Both the position numbers and the translations under genes were made by a program. A stretch of DNA of 64,000 bases, from NCBI GenBank assembly GCA_040752025.1, contig JBFMFR010000031.1:1-64000 (forward strand), in the 5' to 3' direction. Positions 19,201-28,614 of the stretch are shown here, one piece after another. The notes beneath the pieces are model-generated. The model was not told where the DNA came from and searched no databases. It was given only the letters and a program-made list of their open reading frames with translations. The stretch is from JBFMFR01 sp040752025 (GTDB lineage Bacteria; Chloroflexota; Anaerolineae; Anaerolineales; UBA4823). The first letter of the stretch is position 1, and the number at the start of each line of letters is the position of its first letter.

Positions 19201-22200
19201 CGTGGATTGAAACACGCCTGAGCAACTGCTGATGATCGCCGATCATGCCGTCGCTCCCCGCACGGGGGGCGTGGATTGAAACTCGGTTGCGTATCCAATC
19301 GGTCTGTATCTCAACGGGTCGCTCCCCGCACGGGGGGCGTGGATTGAAACTCGTCACGGCCGCCGCACTCACCGCGTCGGCGCTGTCGCTCCCCGCACGG
19401 GGGGCGTGGATTGAAACCGAGCGACGTTGGCAACACGTTTACGCCTACAACGTCGCTCCCCGCACGGGGGGCGTGGATTGAAACGCGTACGTCGGCACGA
19501 ACGCCAGAAACAGGGCCGGTCGCTCCCCGCACGGGGGGCGTGGATTGAAACTGTGTTTACAGAGGTGACGCGCGTTATTAGTGCCGTCGCTCCCCGCACG
19601 GGGGGCGTGGATTGAAACGTGTTAACAACCAGACTGGCCTACGCCGTGGCGCTAGTCGCTCCCCGCACGGGGGGCGTGGATTGAAACCCGCAGTATTTAC
19701 ATGGTGCTTTGCCGACGTAGTTGTCGCTCCCCGCACGGGGGGCGTGGATTGAAACGGGCCAAAGCACGACCCGAACGAGGCGACTGTTGAGTCGCTCCCC
19801 GCACGGGGGGCGTGGATTGAAACCTGCGATTAAGTCGGTAGGATCAACACTGTTGTTAGCGTCGCTCCCCGCACGGGGGGCGTGGATTGAAACCGCGGTT
19901 ACCTGGAGTTGCTGCGCGTCCCGCTCCTCGTCGCTCCCCGCACGGGGGGCGTGGATTGAAACTTTCATTTCATTTCCTCTCTCGCTTTCTTCAACATGTC
20001 GCTCCCCGCACGGGGGGCGTGGATTGAAACAGACAATGGTACGACAACCTTGAGAGCGTCCACAAGTCGCTCCCCGCACGGGGGGCGTGGATTGAAACTG
20101 AGTGTTCCATCTTTCCCTCGGTAAGTCTTCTGTGTCGCTCCCCGCACGGGGGGCGTGGATTGAAACAAGACTATATCGTGGAGCGATAAACAGACAGAGT
20201 AGTCGCTCCCCGCACGGGGGGCGTGGATTGAAACTCCCCGGCGTCCGGTGGGCGAGCGTCGCCTTTGACGTCGCTCCCCGCACGGGGGGCGTGGATTGAA
20301 ACTCTTTTGGCTTGCCGTGCATGTTCCGCTATCCAGTCGCTCCCCGCACGGGGGGCGTGGATTGAAACGACCGTGTAGTCGGCCAGGATTGCGTCAAGCT
20401 CCGTCGCTCCCCGCACGGGGGGCGTGGATTGAAACAGTTCCATTCCGTTGCTCTGCTTGCCGTTCAGTTGTCGCTCCCCGCACGGGGGGCGTGGATTGAA
20501 ACCGGCTTTATACTCGGTATCAAGTCTATTGCTTTCTGGTCGCTCCCCGCACGGGGGGCGTGGATTGAAACTTCCAGTGATACGTCATAAGTTCATTGCG
20601 AGCATTGGTCGCTCCCCGCACGGGGGGCGTGGATTGAAACTGAACTACTGATACTAATGGTGTAGACGGTTGGTCGCTCCCCGCACGGGGGGCGTGGATT
20701 GAAACAGCAGGGTTACCACCTCGCTGCGATCCCGGTCGATGTCGCTCCCCGCACGGGGGGCGTGGATTGAAACAGCATTGTTCGCCCGGCGTTGCGCTAT
20801 TATCAGGTCGCTCCCCGCACGGGGGGCGTGGATTGAAACATCGGCAAACGGCAAATCAAAACGCTGGCTGAGTCGCTCCCCGCACGGGGGGCGTGGATTG
20901 AAACCGAGTATTGGTGGGGGCAGGTGGTCAACGTCACGAGTCGCTCCCCGCACGGGGGGCGTGGATTGAAACCTGCACCATGACCGCCTGGCTGATTTCG
21001 CCCAGGTCGCTCCCCGCACGGGGGGCGTGGATTGAAACCGCCATCCAGTAAAAATAATGGATGAACGTAAACGTCGCTCCCCGCACGGGGGGCGTGGATT
21101 GAAACCCGTAGTTCGGTTTCGCTAATCAGGCTTTCCCGGAGTCGCTCCCCGCACGGGGGGCGTGGATTGAAACCCGAGCAGGAAGCGCAGAAATGGCAAC
21201 GGGAAGGGTCGCTCCCCGCACGGGGGGCGTGGATTGAAACAGCCTGGGCATCCAGGACAGCTTGAAGCAGCTTAGTCGCTCCCCGCACGGGGGGCGTGGA
21301 TTGAAACCCCAAGACCGGATAATCTCGCACCCAGATATCCCGGTCGCTCCCCGCACGGGGGGCGTGGATTGAAACGTAGTCCATGTAGTAGACTGCGATC
21401 TTGCGGCTAAGTCGCTCCCCGCACGGGGGGCGTGGATTGAAACGAGGCTACACACGAGGATTGACATGGTCGGCAAGTCGCTCCCCGCACGGGGGGCGTG
21501 GATTGAAACCTGCACTACGGCGACAACGGAGCGCCGGTGACGTCGCTCCCCGCACGGGGGGCGTGGATTGAAACAGCCTTCGAAAAATCCAAAATCGGCA
21601 CGCTCACGGTCGCTCCCCGCACGGGGGGCGTGGATTGAAACGGCTTATGAGTCAAGTGACTGTTGTATCGATCTGAGTCGCTCCCCGCACGGGGGGCGTG
21701 GATTGAAACCGCGCTCAGTCGGTTGGCAGGATTGGCGCTGATTGGTCGCTCCCCGCACGGGGGGCGTGGATTGAAACAGGACTTGAGCAGGGTCGAGTAT
21801 AACGAGTTGCTCGTCGCTCCCCGCACGGGGGGCGTGGATTGAAACTTGTACCAGTCGCTAATGACAGGCATCAAGCGCGTCGCTCCCCGCACGGGGGGCG
21901 TGGATTGAAACCTGTGCTGGCGGACGCAGCCGGAGCACTTGAATTGGTCGCTCCCCGCACGGGGGGCGTGGATTGAAACCGCCGTCCTCGGTGTAGTGAG
22001 AAATAGTTTTGTCGTCGCTCCCCGCACGGGGGGCGTGGATTGAAACTGGACCATGCCGCCGCCGCCCTGGATCGGGGCAGGTCGCTCCCCGCACGGGGGG
22101 CGTGGATTGAAACACGAATACAAATAACATGGCAGACAGTTTCGGGCGTCGCTCCCCGCACGGGGGGCGTGGATTGAAACATCCATGTTCGATAGGGTAT

Positions 22201-25200
22201 TGGAGTGCTTGCCACGTCGCTCCCCGCACGGGGGGCGTGGATTGAAACAACTATCTATATTATACAGGATATTGTATAGTTTGGTCGCTCCCCGCACGGG
22301 GGGCGTGGATTGAAACTGCTTCGACAATAACGGTCTGCTCGCCAACTACGCGTCGCTCCCCGCACGGGGGGCGTGGATTGAAACAAGGATAACGACGAAC
22401 TGCAATTCGGGAACTCCGTCGCTCCCCGCACGGGGGGCGTGGATTGAAACTTTCACGGTAGGCAGGGTGGCGGTGCTTGAGAAATGTCGCTCCCCGCACG
22501 GGGGGCGTGGATTGAAACATGCGCAGCATTAGACGCCAGTCTTGATCGAGCAGGTCGCTCCCCGCACGGGGGGCGTGGATTGAAACACCATCTCAACGTG
22601 CTTTACATGATTGTATTTCGTCGCTCCCCGCACGGGGGGCGTGGATTGAAACGGTCTCTGCAAGCTCGATCCTGCCGAGCTTTTTTGGTCGCTCCCCGCA
22701 CGGGGGGCGTGGATTGAAACGTGCCGCTCTTGTATCCGATGTCTTCCTCCGGGGTCGCTCCCCGCACGGGGGGCGTGGATTGAAACTCGGTAATGACCGT
22801 GCCGTCTGCCAGAGTTATGGAGTCGCTCCCCGCACGGGGGGCGTGGATTGAAACTTGATGCCTGTGCTCATTGGTTGTTGCCTCCTTGAGTCGCTCCCCG
22901 CACGGGGGGCGTGGATTGAAACTCTGGTCAAATGGTCTGGCCGCAAACCGAACCGGGGTCGCTCCCCGCACGGGGGGCGTGGATTGAAACTTATTAGGCA
23001 TATAGAATTTGAGCGTGCGCGCTTGTCGCTCCCCGCACGGGGGGCGTGGATTGAAACGTGCTCCAATTTCCAGCGCACATACTGAATCGGGTCGCTCCCC
23101 GCACGGGGGGCGTGGATTGAAACTTCGTTGGAACTGCCGTATAAGTCATATAATCACCTGTCGCTCCCCGCACGGGGGGCGTGGATTGAAACACAAAACT
23201 TTGGAAATTGACGCTAAGCCCCCATTGTCGCTCCCCGCACGGGGGGCGTGGATTGAAACATTGCGGCGGCAGTATTGGCAGCGGTGGCAGCGGGTCGCTC
23301 CCCGCACGGGGGGCGTGGATTGAAACATGGCATCATGATTGGCTTGAACACGACCGGAGCGTCGCTCCCCGCACGGGGGGCGTGGATTGAAACTATCTCA
23401 ACACCTAGAAAGGCTGAAAACGTGGACGTCGCTCCCCGCACGGGGGGCGTGGATTGAAACGGACTGCGAAGGAGACTGGGGGGACGGCGGGTGGTGTCGC
23501 TCCCCGCACGGGGGGCGTGGATTGAAACTTTCGCGCCGCCTCGTGGTCACACCCAGGATCGCGTCGCTCCCCGCACGGGGGGCGTGGATTGAAACTGTTT
23601 GGGTTATTCGCTGAGAATTAAGCCGTGCCAAGTCGCTCCCCGCACGGGGGGCGTGGATTGAAACATTGGTGGCTATCTCAACAGAAAACTTTTCAGCACG
23701 TCGCTCCCCGCACGGGGGGCGTGGATTGAAACGGCATTGTCGTCATAGCGCATGATGTAGGTAATAGTCGCTCCCCGCACGGGGGGCGTGGATTGAAACT
23801 GTATCCGCACAATTCATAGTCCCGTATGCAATGTCGCTCCCCGCACGGGGGGCGTGGATTGAAACATCGGGGTATGCTAGACAAGCTTACTCTAACAGAG
23901 TCGCTCCCCGCACGGGGGGCGTGGATTGAAACTCCCCTTGCCGACTGGGAAGAGGTTAGCACCTCGTCGCTCCCCGCACGGGGGGCGTGGATTGAAACAG
24001 CCGTGACACTACGGAGCCGGGGCGATGATACGGTCGCTCCCCGCACGGGGGGCGTGGATTGAAACCTCCGGGAACACGACCTCGCGCTCGTCTACCAGGT
24101 CGCTCCCCGCACGGGGGGCGTGGATTGAAACTGTGCTTTTTTATTTTATTTTTAGAAGTGGGAAGGTCGCTCCCCGCACGGGGGGCGTGGATTGAAACAT
24201 ACGAGATTACTATGCTAGTCCAGCCAGCGTGCGTCGCTCCCCGCACGGGGGGCGTGGATTGAAACAGAAATTGACGCTAAGCCACCATTTTTTGGCTTAG
24301 GTCGCTCCCCGCACGGGGGGCGTGGATTGAAACACGGGCACGTTTCCAATGACGCTCGGCTCAAGCCAGGTCGCTCCCCGCACGGGGGGCGTGGATTGAA
24401 ACCTGTTGAACCTTGACATATTCCTCCTCGGGGGCCGGGTCGCTCCCCGCACGGGGGGCGTGGATTGAAACCGCCTGCTCCGCCGTCCTTGATCGTCACG
24501 CTGTCGTCGCTCCCCGCACGGGGGGCGTGGATTGAAACGACAATGAAACAACAAAAAACACTCACTCAAGAAGTCGCTCCCCGCACGGGGGGCGTGGATT
24601 GAAACCGAGGATGTAGTCACTCAGCCACTTGCGCGCAGCGGGTCGCTCCCCGCACGGGGGGCGTGGATTGAAACTTGCTACTACTACTCATTGCACTCAT
24701 TCACTGTAGGTCGCTCCCCGCACGGGGGGCGTGGATTGAAACAGCGAGCTAGCCGCGCTCAAAAACTGGGCGCGGCTAGGTCGCTCCCCGCACGGGGGGC
24801 GTGGATTGAAACTTCCTTAATTGTAATCATGGTATTATCATCCTTGTCGCTCCCCGCACGGGGGGCGTGGATTGAAACATCTTGAAAAATGGCAGTGAGA
24901 TTGTGTATCACAGTCGCTCCCCGCACGGGGGGCGTGGATTGAAACCTATGATGCTATGGATGAGTTCGGCGGTTACTGCGTCGCTCCCCGCACGGGGGGC
25001 GTGGATTGAAACACCCCCACTATCACACAGATGCCACCGCCGACTTTGTCGCTCCCCGCACGGGGGGCGTGGATTGAAACTACCCAAGTGCACTTGGAGC
25101 TACCCTAGTGTAGTCGTCGCTCCCCGCACGGGGGGCGTGGATTGAAACAGCCACGTATCGAGCGGCGCGTAAAAGCTGGAGGTCGCTCCCCGCACGGGGG

Positions 25201-25483
25201 GCGTGGATTGAAACACCTCCGGTCGCGTCCAGGTGATCCGGTCAACTTGTCGCTCCCCGCACGGGGGGCGTGGATTGAAACGCCGAATAGGCGGGCGTTG
25301 TAGTCTGCGAGTTTAGTCGCTCCCCGCACGGGGGGCGTGGATTGAAACAATGGCACAACGCAGTATCTAAAAACCGGCATCGTGTCGCTCCCCGCACGGG
25401 GGGTGTGGATTGAAACAATGCCCCAGGTCTCGGGGCGGTGGGTGAATGTGGTCGCTCCCCGCACGGGGGGCGTGGATTGAAAC
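13235..25483 (+). repeat. Older block: 182 repeats of 33 bp
   Basis: From 13235 to the last full repeat at 25451 every repeat has six G residues after GCAC (33 bp). The sequence is otherwise invariant apart from GGTGTGG instead of GGCGTGG at 25384. Such uniformity over more than 12 kb is notable for an array this old. Confidence 0.95.
22662..22686 (+). terminator. Intrinsic-terminator-like spacer inside the array
   Basis: The spacer at 22653-22687 contains AAGCTCG, a seven-base loop, CGAGCTT and a run of six T. It reads as a terminator in the direction of pre-crRNA transcription. It most likely was copied from a terminator in the target genome. If active in the array it would lower expression of the roughly 42 spacers beyond it, unless antitermination or internal promoters overcome it. 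Confidence 0.5.
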
Positions 25484-25541
25484 GATCAACGAATGAAAAA
25501 CGAATGTGATGAGATTCACGTCGCTCCCCGCACGGGGTGCG

Positions 25542-25676
25542 CAGCATTCCTCCTTGACCGTGCTCGCCTTCGCAGCCTCACTTGCGCAGCGGGACGGCTC
25601 CGGCGGAAGCGGCAAAAAGGATTTCTCTTGACTTTTTGGGGGAACCGTTGTAGAATTCAGGTGCGGCTTCTCGGGT
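25542..25676. other. Array-distal flank without a gene
   Basis: After the truncated last repeat there is about 135 bp with no coding potential that I can support. It contains TTGCGCAGCGGGACGGCTCC and a consensus-like promoter (25628-25656) reading toward the secreted-protein genes. Confidence 0.5.
25628..25656 (+). promoter_or_regulatory. Sigma-70-like promoter upstream of the first duplicated gene
   Basis: TTGACT at 25628-25633 and TAGAAT at 25651-25656 are separated by exactly 17 bp. It lies outside the tandem duplication, so only the first copy has it. The same TTGACT-17-TAGAAT arrangement occurs at 61391-61419. Confidence 0.6.
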
Positions 25677-25739
25677 GCCCCCCTCACTCGAGAGGCCGTA
25701 TTTTGTTTACGATCTTGTTAAAAGCGGGTTATCCAATCC

Positions 25740-25767
25740 TTGACTTTTATTAAGCAAGGAGTATAAT
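25740..25767 (+). promoter_or_regulatory. Promoter of first secreted-protein gene
   Basis: TTGACT at 25740-25745, 16-bp spacer, TATAAT at 25762-25767. It is 55 bp upstream of the ATG at 25823 and is repeated exactly in the second copy. Confidence 0.75.
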
Positions 25768-25822
25768 ATGGGTAACCGGATGTCCGTTTATCATAATGTG
25801 CAAGCAAGAAGGAGATGCTCAA

Positions 25823-26518
25823 ATGAAGAAGTTGAATCTATTGATCGCGATCGCTATGCTGGCAGCCCTGCTGCTGGCGGCCGTGCCGTCTGGCAAGCTG
25901 GTGCGCCTGCAGGTGATCAACAAGACCGACCAGCCGGTGTACCTGAAGCTGGAAGGCAAGAAGACGGATGCGTTCTACTACCTGACCATCGCCGCCGATG
26001 ACGACGTGACCTTCACGGTGGTGAGCGACGTGTACAAGCGCACCACCTGGACCTGCGACGGGGTCAAGAGCAGCGGCGAGCTGGCCATGACCGGCAACGT
26101 GCGCCTGGTCTTCACCCCCTGCGGCAAGATCCCCTTGCGCAAGGTGTGGCGCTGGTATCAGTGGTGGGATGTTGCTACCGCAACAGTCACTGAGTGGAAA
26201 GCCGAGTACATGATGCCGAACTTCGGCGAGCCGACCCAGGAGAAGGTCTTCTACTTCAAGGAGTATTCCTTCATCCGCTGGACCAAGCTCACCGACCCGG
26301 TGCTGGCCGCGGCCATGCTCTGCGACCCGACCCCCATCGACCTGTGCGACGTGTACTGGAGCCCGGTTGACCCGGCGATCTTAGGTTTCTACCCGTACTC
26401 GGTTGCCGATGCCACCTGGTTCATCGGTCACTACACCGTGTGGCTGCCCTTCAAACTGGGCGTGGCCTGGCGCACTTACAAGGCCCCCGTGGGCCTGTGG
26501 TGGCGCTACTCGTACTAA
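25823..26518 (+). CDS. Secreted protein of unknown function, copy 1
   Basis: A 231-residue protein with an N-terminal signal sequence (MKKLNLLIAIAMLAALLLAAVPS). The mature part starts LVRLQVINKTDQPVYLKL and is rich in aromatic residues, ending WRTYKAPVGLWWRYSY. It contains four cysteines (TWTCDG, FTPCGK, LCDPTP, LCDVYW) that could form disulfides. The start at 25823 has AAGGAG nine bases upstream. A near-identical copy follows and a shorter paralogue sits at 49075-49488, sharing LVR-VINK and FYYL motifs. I recognise no known domain; a small beta-rich extracytoplasmic protein is likely. The adjacent array has no evident functional link. Confidence 0.8.
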   Translation: MKKLNLLIAIAMLAALLLAAVPSGKLVRLQVINKTDQPVYLKLEGKKTDAFYYLTIAADDDVTFTVVSDVYKRTTWTCDGVKSSGELAMTGNVRLVFTPCGKIPLRKVWRWYQWWDVATATVTEWKAEYMMPNFGEPTQEKVFYFKEYSFIRWTKLTDPVLAAAMLCDPTPIDLCDVYWSPVDPAILGFYPYSVADATWFIGHYTVWLPFKLGVAWRTYKAPVGLWWRYSY

Positions 26519-26584
26519 ACCCGGTAGACGGGATACGGTAGACAGTAGACGGGGGTACTGCCGGCTGTAAGAAGATGCAAGTGA

Positions 26585-26616
26585 GAGGCTCTGCCTTCCG
26601 GGCAGGGCCTCTTTCT
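26585..26616 (+). terminator. Intrinsic terminator after copy 1
   Basis: GAGGCTCTGCC and GGGCAGGGCCTC pair (one G-T wobble) around TTCC, followed by TTTCTTT. It lies 67 bp past the stop codon, and a matching hairpin follows copy 2. 26519-26560 in between is a low-complexity GGTAGACGG repetition. Confidence 0.8.
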
Positions 26617-26685
26617 TTATCTCCGGGTTTCTCGCTCGCCTCCACCCACAAAGTATCCGTCTCGTCCGTGAGCGGTTTCCCCTAC

Positions 26686-26726
26686 CACGCCACGTGCATC
26701 GCATCAAAAACAGATGCAACGCACGC
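26686..26726. repeat. Dispersed GTGCATCGCA / TGCAACGCAC element
   Basis: CACGTGCATCGCA and TGCAACGCACG are arranged as an imperfect inverted repeat around CATCAAAAACAGA. Same motif pair as the tandem repeats at 1-240 and the element at 27719. Confidence 0.7.
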
Positions 26727-26835
26727 CCTGCCCGTTTCTCGTCTACTGCCATGACAATCCATTTTCTCAGGCGCCCCCCTCACTCGAGAGGCCGTATTTT
26801 GTTTACGATCTTGTTAAAAGCGGGTTATCCAATCC

Positions 26836-26863
26836 TTGACTTTTATTAAGCAAGGAGTATAAT
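26836..26863 (+). promoter_or_regulatory. Promoter of second secreted-protein gene
   Basis: TTGACT at 26836-26841, 16-bp spacer, TATAAT at 26858-26863, identical to the promoter of copy 1 except one base just after the -10 box. Confidence 0.75.
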
Positions 26864-26918
26864 AAGGGTAACCGGATGTCCGTTTATCATAATGTGCAAG
26901 CAAGAAGGAGATGCTCAA

Positions 26919-27614
26919 ATGAAGAAGTTGAATCTATTGATCGCGATCGCTATGCTGGCAGCCCTGCTGCTGGCGGCCGTGCCGTCTGGCAAGCTGGTGC
27001 GCCTGCAGGTGATCAACAAGACCGACCAGCCGGTGTACCTGAAGCTGGAAGGCAAGAAGACGGATGCGTTCTACTACCTGACCATCGCCGCCGATGACGA
27101 CGTGACCTTCACGGTGGTGAGCGACGTGTACAAGCGCACCACCTGGACCTGCGACGGGGTCAAGAGCAGCGGCGAGCTGGCCATGACCGGCAACGTGCGC
27201 CTGGTGTTCACTCCCTGCGGCAAGATCCCCTTGCGCAAGGTGTGGCGCTGGTATTGGTGGTTTGATACTGCCACTGCCACCATCACCGAATGGAAAGCCG
27301 AGTACATGATGCCGAACTTCGGCGAGCCGACCCAGGAGAAGGTCTTCTATTTCAAGGAGTATTCCTTCATCCGCTGGACCAAGCTCACCGACCCGGTGCT
27401 GGCCCTGGCCGCCCTGTGCGACCCGACCCCCATCGACCTGTGCGACGTGTACTGGAGCCCGGTTGACCCGGCGATCTTGGGCTTCTACCCGTACTCGGTT
27501 GCCGACAACACCTGGTTCATCGGTCACTACACTGTGTGGCTGCCCTTCAAACTGGGCGTGGCCTGGCGCACCTACAAGGCCCCCGTGGGCCTGTGGTGGC
27601 GCTACTCGTACTAA
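26919..27614 (+). CDS. Secreted protein of unknown function, copy 2
   Basis: A 231-residue tandem duplicate of the protein at 25823 with the same signal peptide and cysteines. The two differ mainly around residues 113-122 (WYQWWDVATATVTEW in copy 1, WYWWFDTATATITEW here) and at a few isolated sites (AAAML/ALAAL; ADATW/ADNTW). The regulatory region is duplicated too, so both should be expressed. The clustered differences could reflect patchy conversion from a third copy elsewhere or selection on one surface segment; which is unknown. Confidence 0.8.
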   Translation: MKKLNLLIAIAMLAALLLAAVPSGKLVRLQVINKTDQPVYLKLEGKKTDAFYYLTIAADDDVTFTVVSDVYKRTTWTCDGVKSSGELAMTGNVRLVFTPCGKIPLRKVWRWYWWFDTATATITEWKAEYMMPNFGEPTQEKVFYFKEYSFIRWTKLTDPVLALAALCDPTPIDLCDVYWSPVDPAILGFYPYSVADNTWFIGHYTVWLPFKLGVAWRTYKAPVGLWWRYSY

Positions 27615-27680
27615 ACCCGGTAGACGGGATACGGTAGACAGTAGACGGGGGTACTGCCGGCTGTAAGAAGGTGCAAGTGA

Positions 27681-27711
27681 GAGGCTCTGCCGTCCGGGCA
27701 GGGCCTCTTTC
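27681..27711 (+). terminator. Intrinsic terminator after copy 2
   Basis: GAGGCTCTGCC (27681-27691) pairs with GGGCAGGGCCTC (27696-27707), followed by TTTCT. Duplicate of the hairpin at 26585. Confidence 0.8.
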
Positions 27712-27718
27712 TGTCCCC

Positions 27719-27762
27719 TACCACGCCACGTGCATCGCATCCAGAACAGATGCAACGCACGC
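27719..27762. repeat. Dispersed GTGCATCGCA / TGCAACGCAC element
   Basis: Third occurrence of the element, with CATCCAGAACAGA between the arms; it lies directly upstream of the methyltransferase gene. Confidence 0.7.
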
Positions 27763-27790
27763 CACTATTGCGCCCCATAGGAGAAACCCG

Positions 27791-28606
27791 ATGCCCAAAG
27801 ACCCGAACTCCGCCGCGGAACTGGCGGAACAATACCGCACCGCAGGCAACCTCAACGCCCGCATCTACCTGCACCAGCGCTTCAGCCGCAACCAATATGG
27901 CTGGCAGCGGTGGGTCTTCGACCAGCTCGAGCTGCCCGCCAACGCCCGCATTTTGGAGCTGGGCTGCGGACCGGGCGACCTGTGGGGCGAGAACCTGGCG
28001 CGCCTGCCCCAGGGCTGGGAGGTGACGCTGTCGGATTTTTCGGAGGGGATGCTGGCGCAGGCGCGCGGCAGACTGGAGGGCCTGCGCCCGGAAAAGCCGT
28101 TCGAATTCGAGATGATCGACGCCCAGGCGCGGCCGTATCCTTTGGCAGACGAGTGTTTGGATGGGGTGATCGCCAACCACATGCTCTACCACCTGTCCGA
28201 GCGGGCGGCGGCGCTGGCGGAAATCCGGCGGGTGCTGAAGCCCGGCGGGCGGTTGTACGCCACGACGGTGGGCCAGGAGCACCTGGTGGAGATCTACCAG
28301 ATGCTGCTGCGCTTCGAGCCCGCCGCCAGGCCGTGGGGCGCGGTGGCCAACCCCTTCTTGCTGGAAAACGGGGCCGGGCAGCTTGCGCCGTGGTTCGAGC
28401 CGGTCAGCCTGCGGCGCTACGAAGACGCCCTGATCGTGAGCGAGGCCAAACCGCTGGTGGATTTCATCCTGTCGGGCTGGTTCGAAATCGAGGAAGAGCA
28501 ACTGCCCCGCTTCCAGGCCTTCGTCGAGGACGAAATCCGGCAAAGCGGCGGGGCTTTCCACATCCGCAAAGATTCGGGGATGTTTGTGGCTACACGCAAA
28601 GGATAA
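27791..28606 (+). CDS. SAM-dependent class I methyltransferase
   Basis: A 271-residue protein. Motif I, ILELGCGPGDLW, at about residues 55-66 binds S-adenosylmethionine; VTLSDFSEGML, CLDGVIANHMLYHL and IRRVLKPGGRLYAT follow in the order of the Methyltransf_11 fold. The start ATG is preceded by AGGAGAAACCCG. The substrate cannot be told from sequence. The next gene starts eight bases after the stop, so the two are probably co-transcribed, perhaps hinting at nucleic-acid or small-molecule alkylation, but this is weak evidence. Confidence 0.85.
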   Translation: MPKDPNSAAELAEQYRTAGNLNARIYLHQRFSRNQYGWQRWVFDQLELPANARILELGCGPGDLWGENLARLPQGWEVTLSDFSEGMLAQARGRLEGLRPEKPFEFEMIDAQARPYPLADECLDGVIANHMLYHLSERAAALAEIRRVLKPGGRLYATTVGQEHLVEIYQMLLRFEPAARPWGAVANPFLLENGAGQLAPWFEPVSLRRYEDALIVSEAKPLVDFILSGWFEIEEEQLPRFQAFVEDEIRQSGGAFHIRKDSGMFVATRKG

Positions 28607-28614
28607 GTGACCCC

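Larger units (their letters stand above)
9773..25541 (+). CRISPR. Type I-C CRISPR array, about 234 full repeats plus one degenerate
   Basis: Repeats begin GTCGCTCCCCGCACGG and end GTGGATTGAAAC, the type I-C pattern. The leader side is at 9773, judged from the adjacent leader and cas2, from ATTGAAAC at the 3' end of each repeat, and from decay at the far end: the repeat at 25384 has a C-to-T change and the one at 25520 keeps only about 18 bases. By hand count there are 52 repeats of 32 bp and 182 of 33 bp, with spacers of roughly 32-37 bp. The repeat folds into a stem (CGCTCCCC against GGGGGGCG, with one T-G wobble) and leaves an 11-base handle TGGATTGAAAC for crRNA. The count could be off by one or two. 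Confidence 0.98.
25677..27710 (+). repeat. Tandem duplication, unit 1,096 bp
   Basis: The segment beginning GCCCCCCTCACTCGAGAGG at about 25677 recurs at about 26773, and corresponding positions are 1,096 bp apart (for example the two ATGs, 25823 and 26919). Each unit carries promoter, gene, terminator and a trailing GTGCATCGCA-type element. The copies are nearly identical, with coding differences concentrated in one short stretch. Confidence 0.95.

Noticed and set aside
9711..25547. Dozens of frames of 60-300 codons with repeated PRTGAWIET, LPARGRGLK, SIHAPVRGAT or FNPRPPCGER peptides
   Set aside because: They are translations of CRISPR repeats and spacers; period and phase match the array, and no ribosome binding sites exist.
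27910..28614. Extension of the DNA glycosylase frame upstream
   Set aside because: Shadow of the methyltransferase gene, with Gly/Ala/Arg-rich composition.
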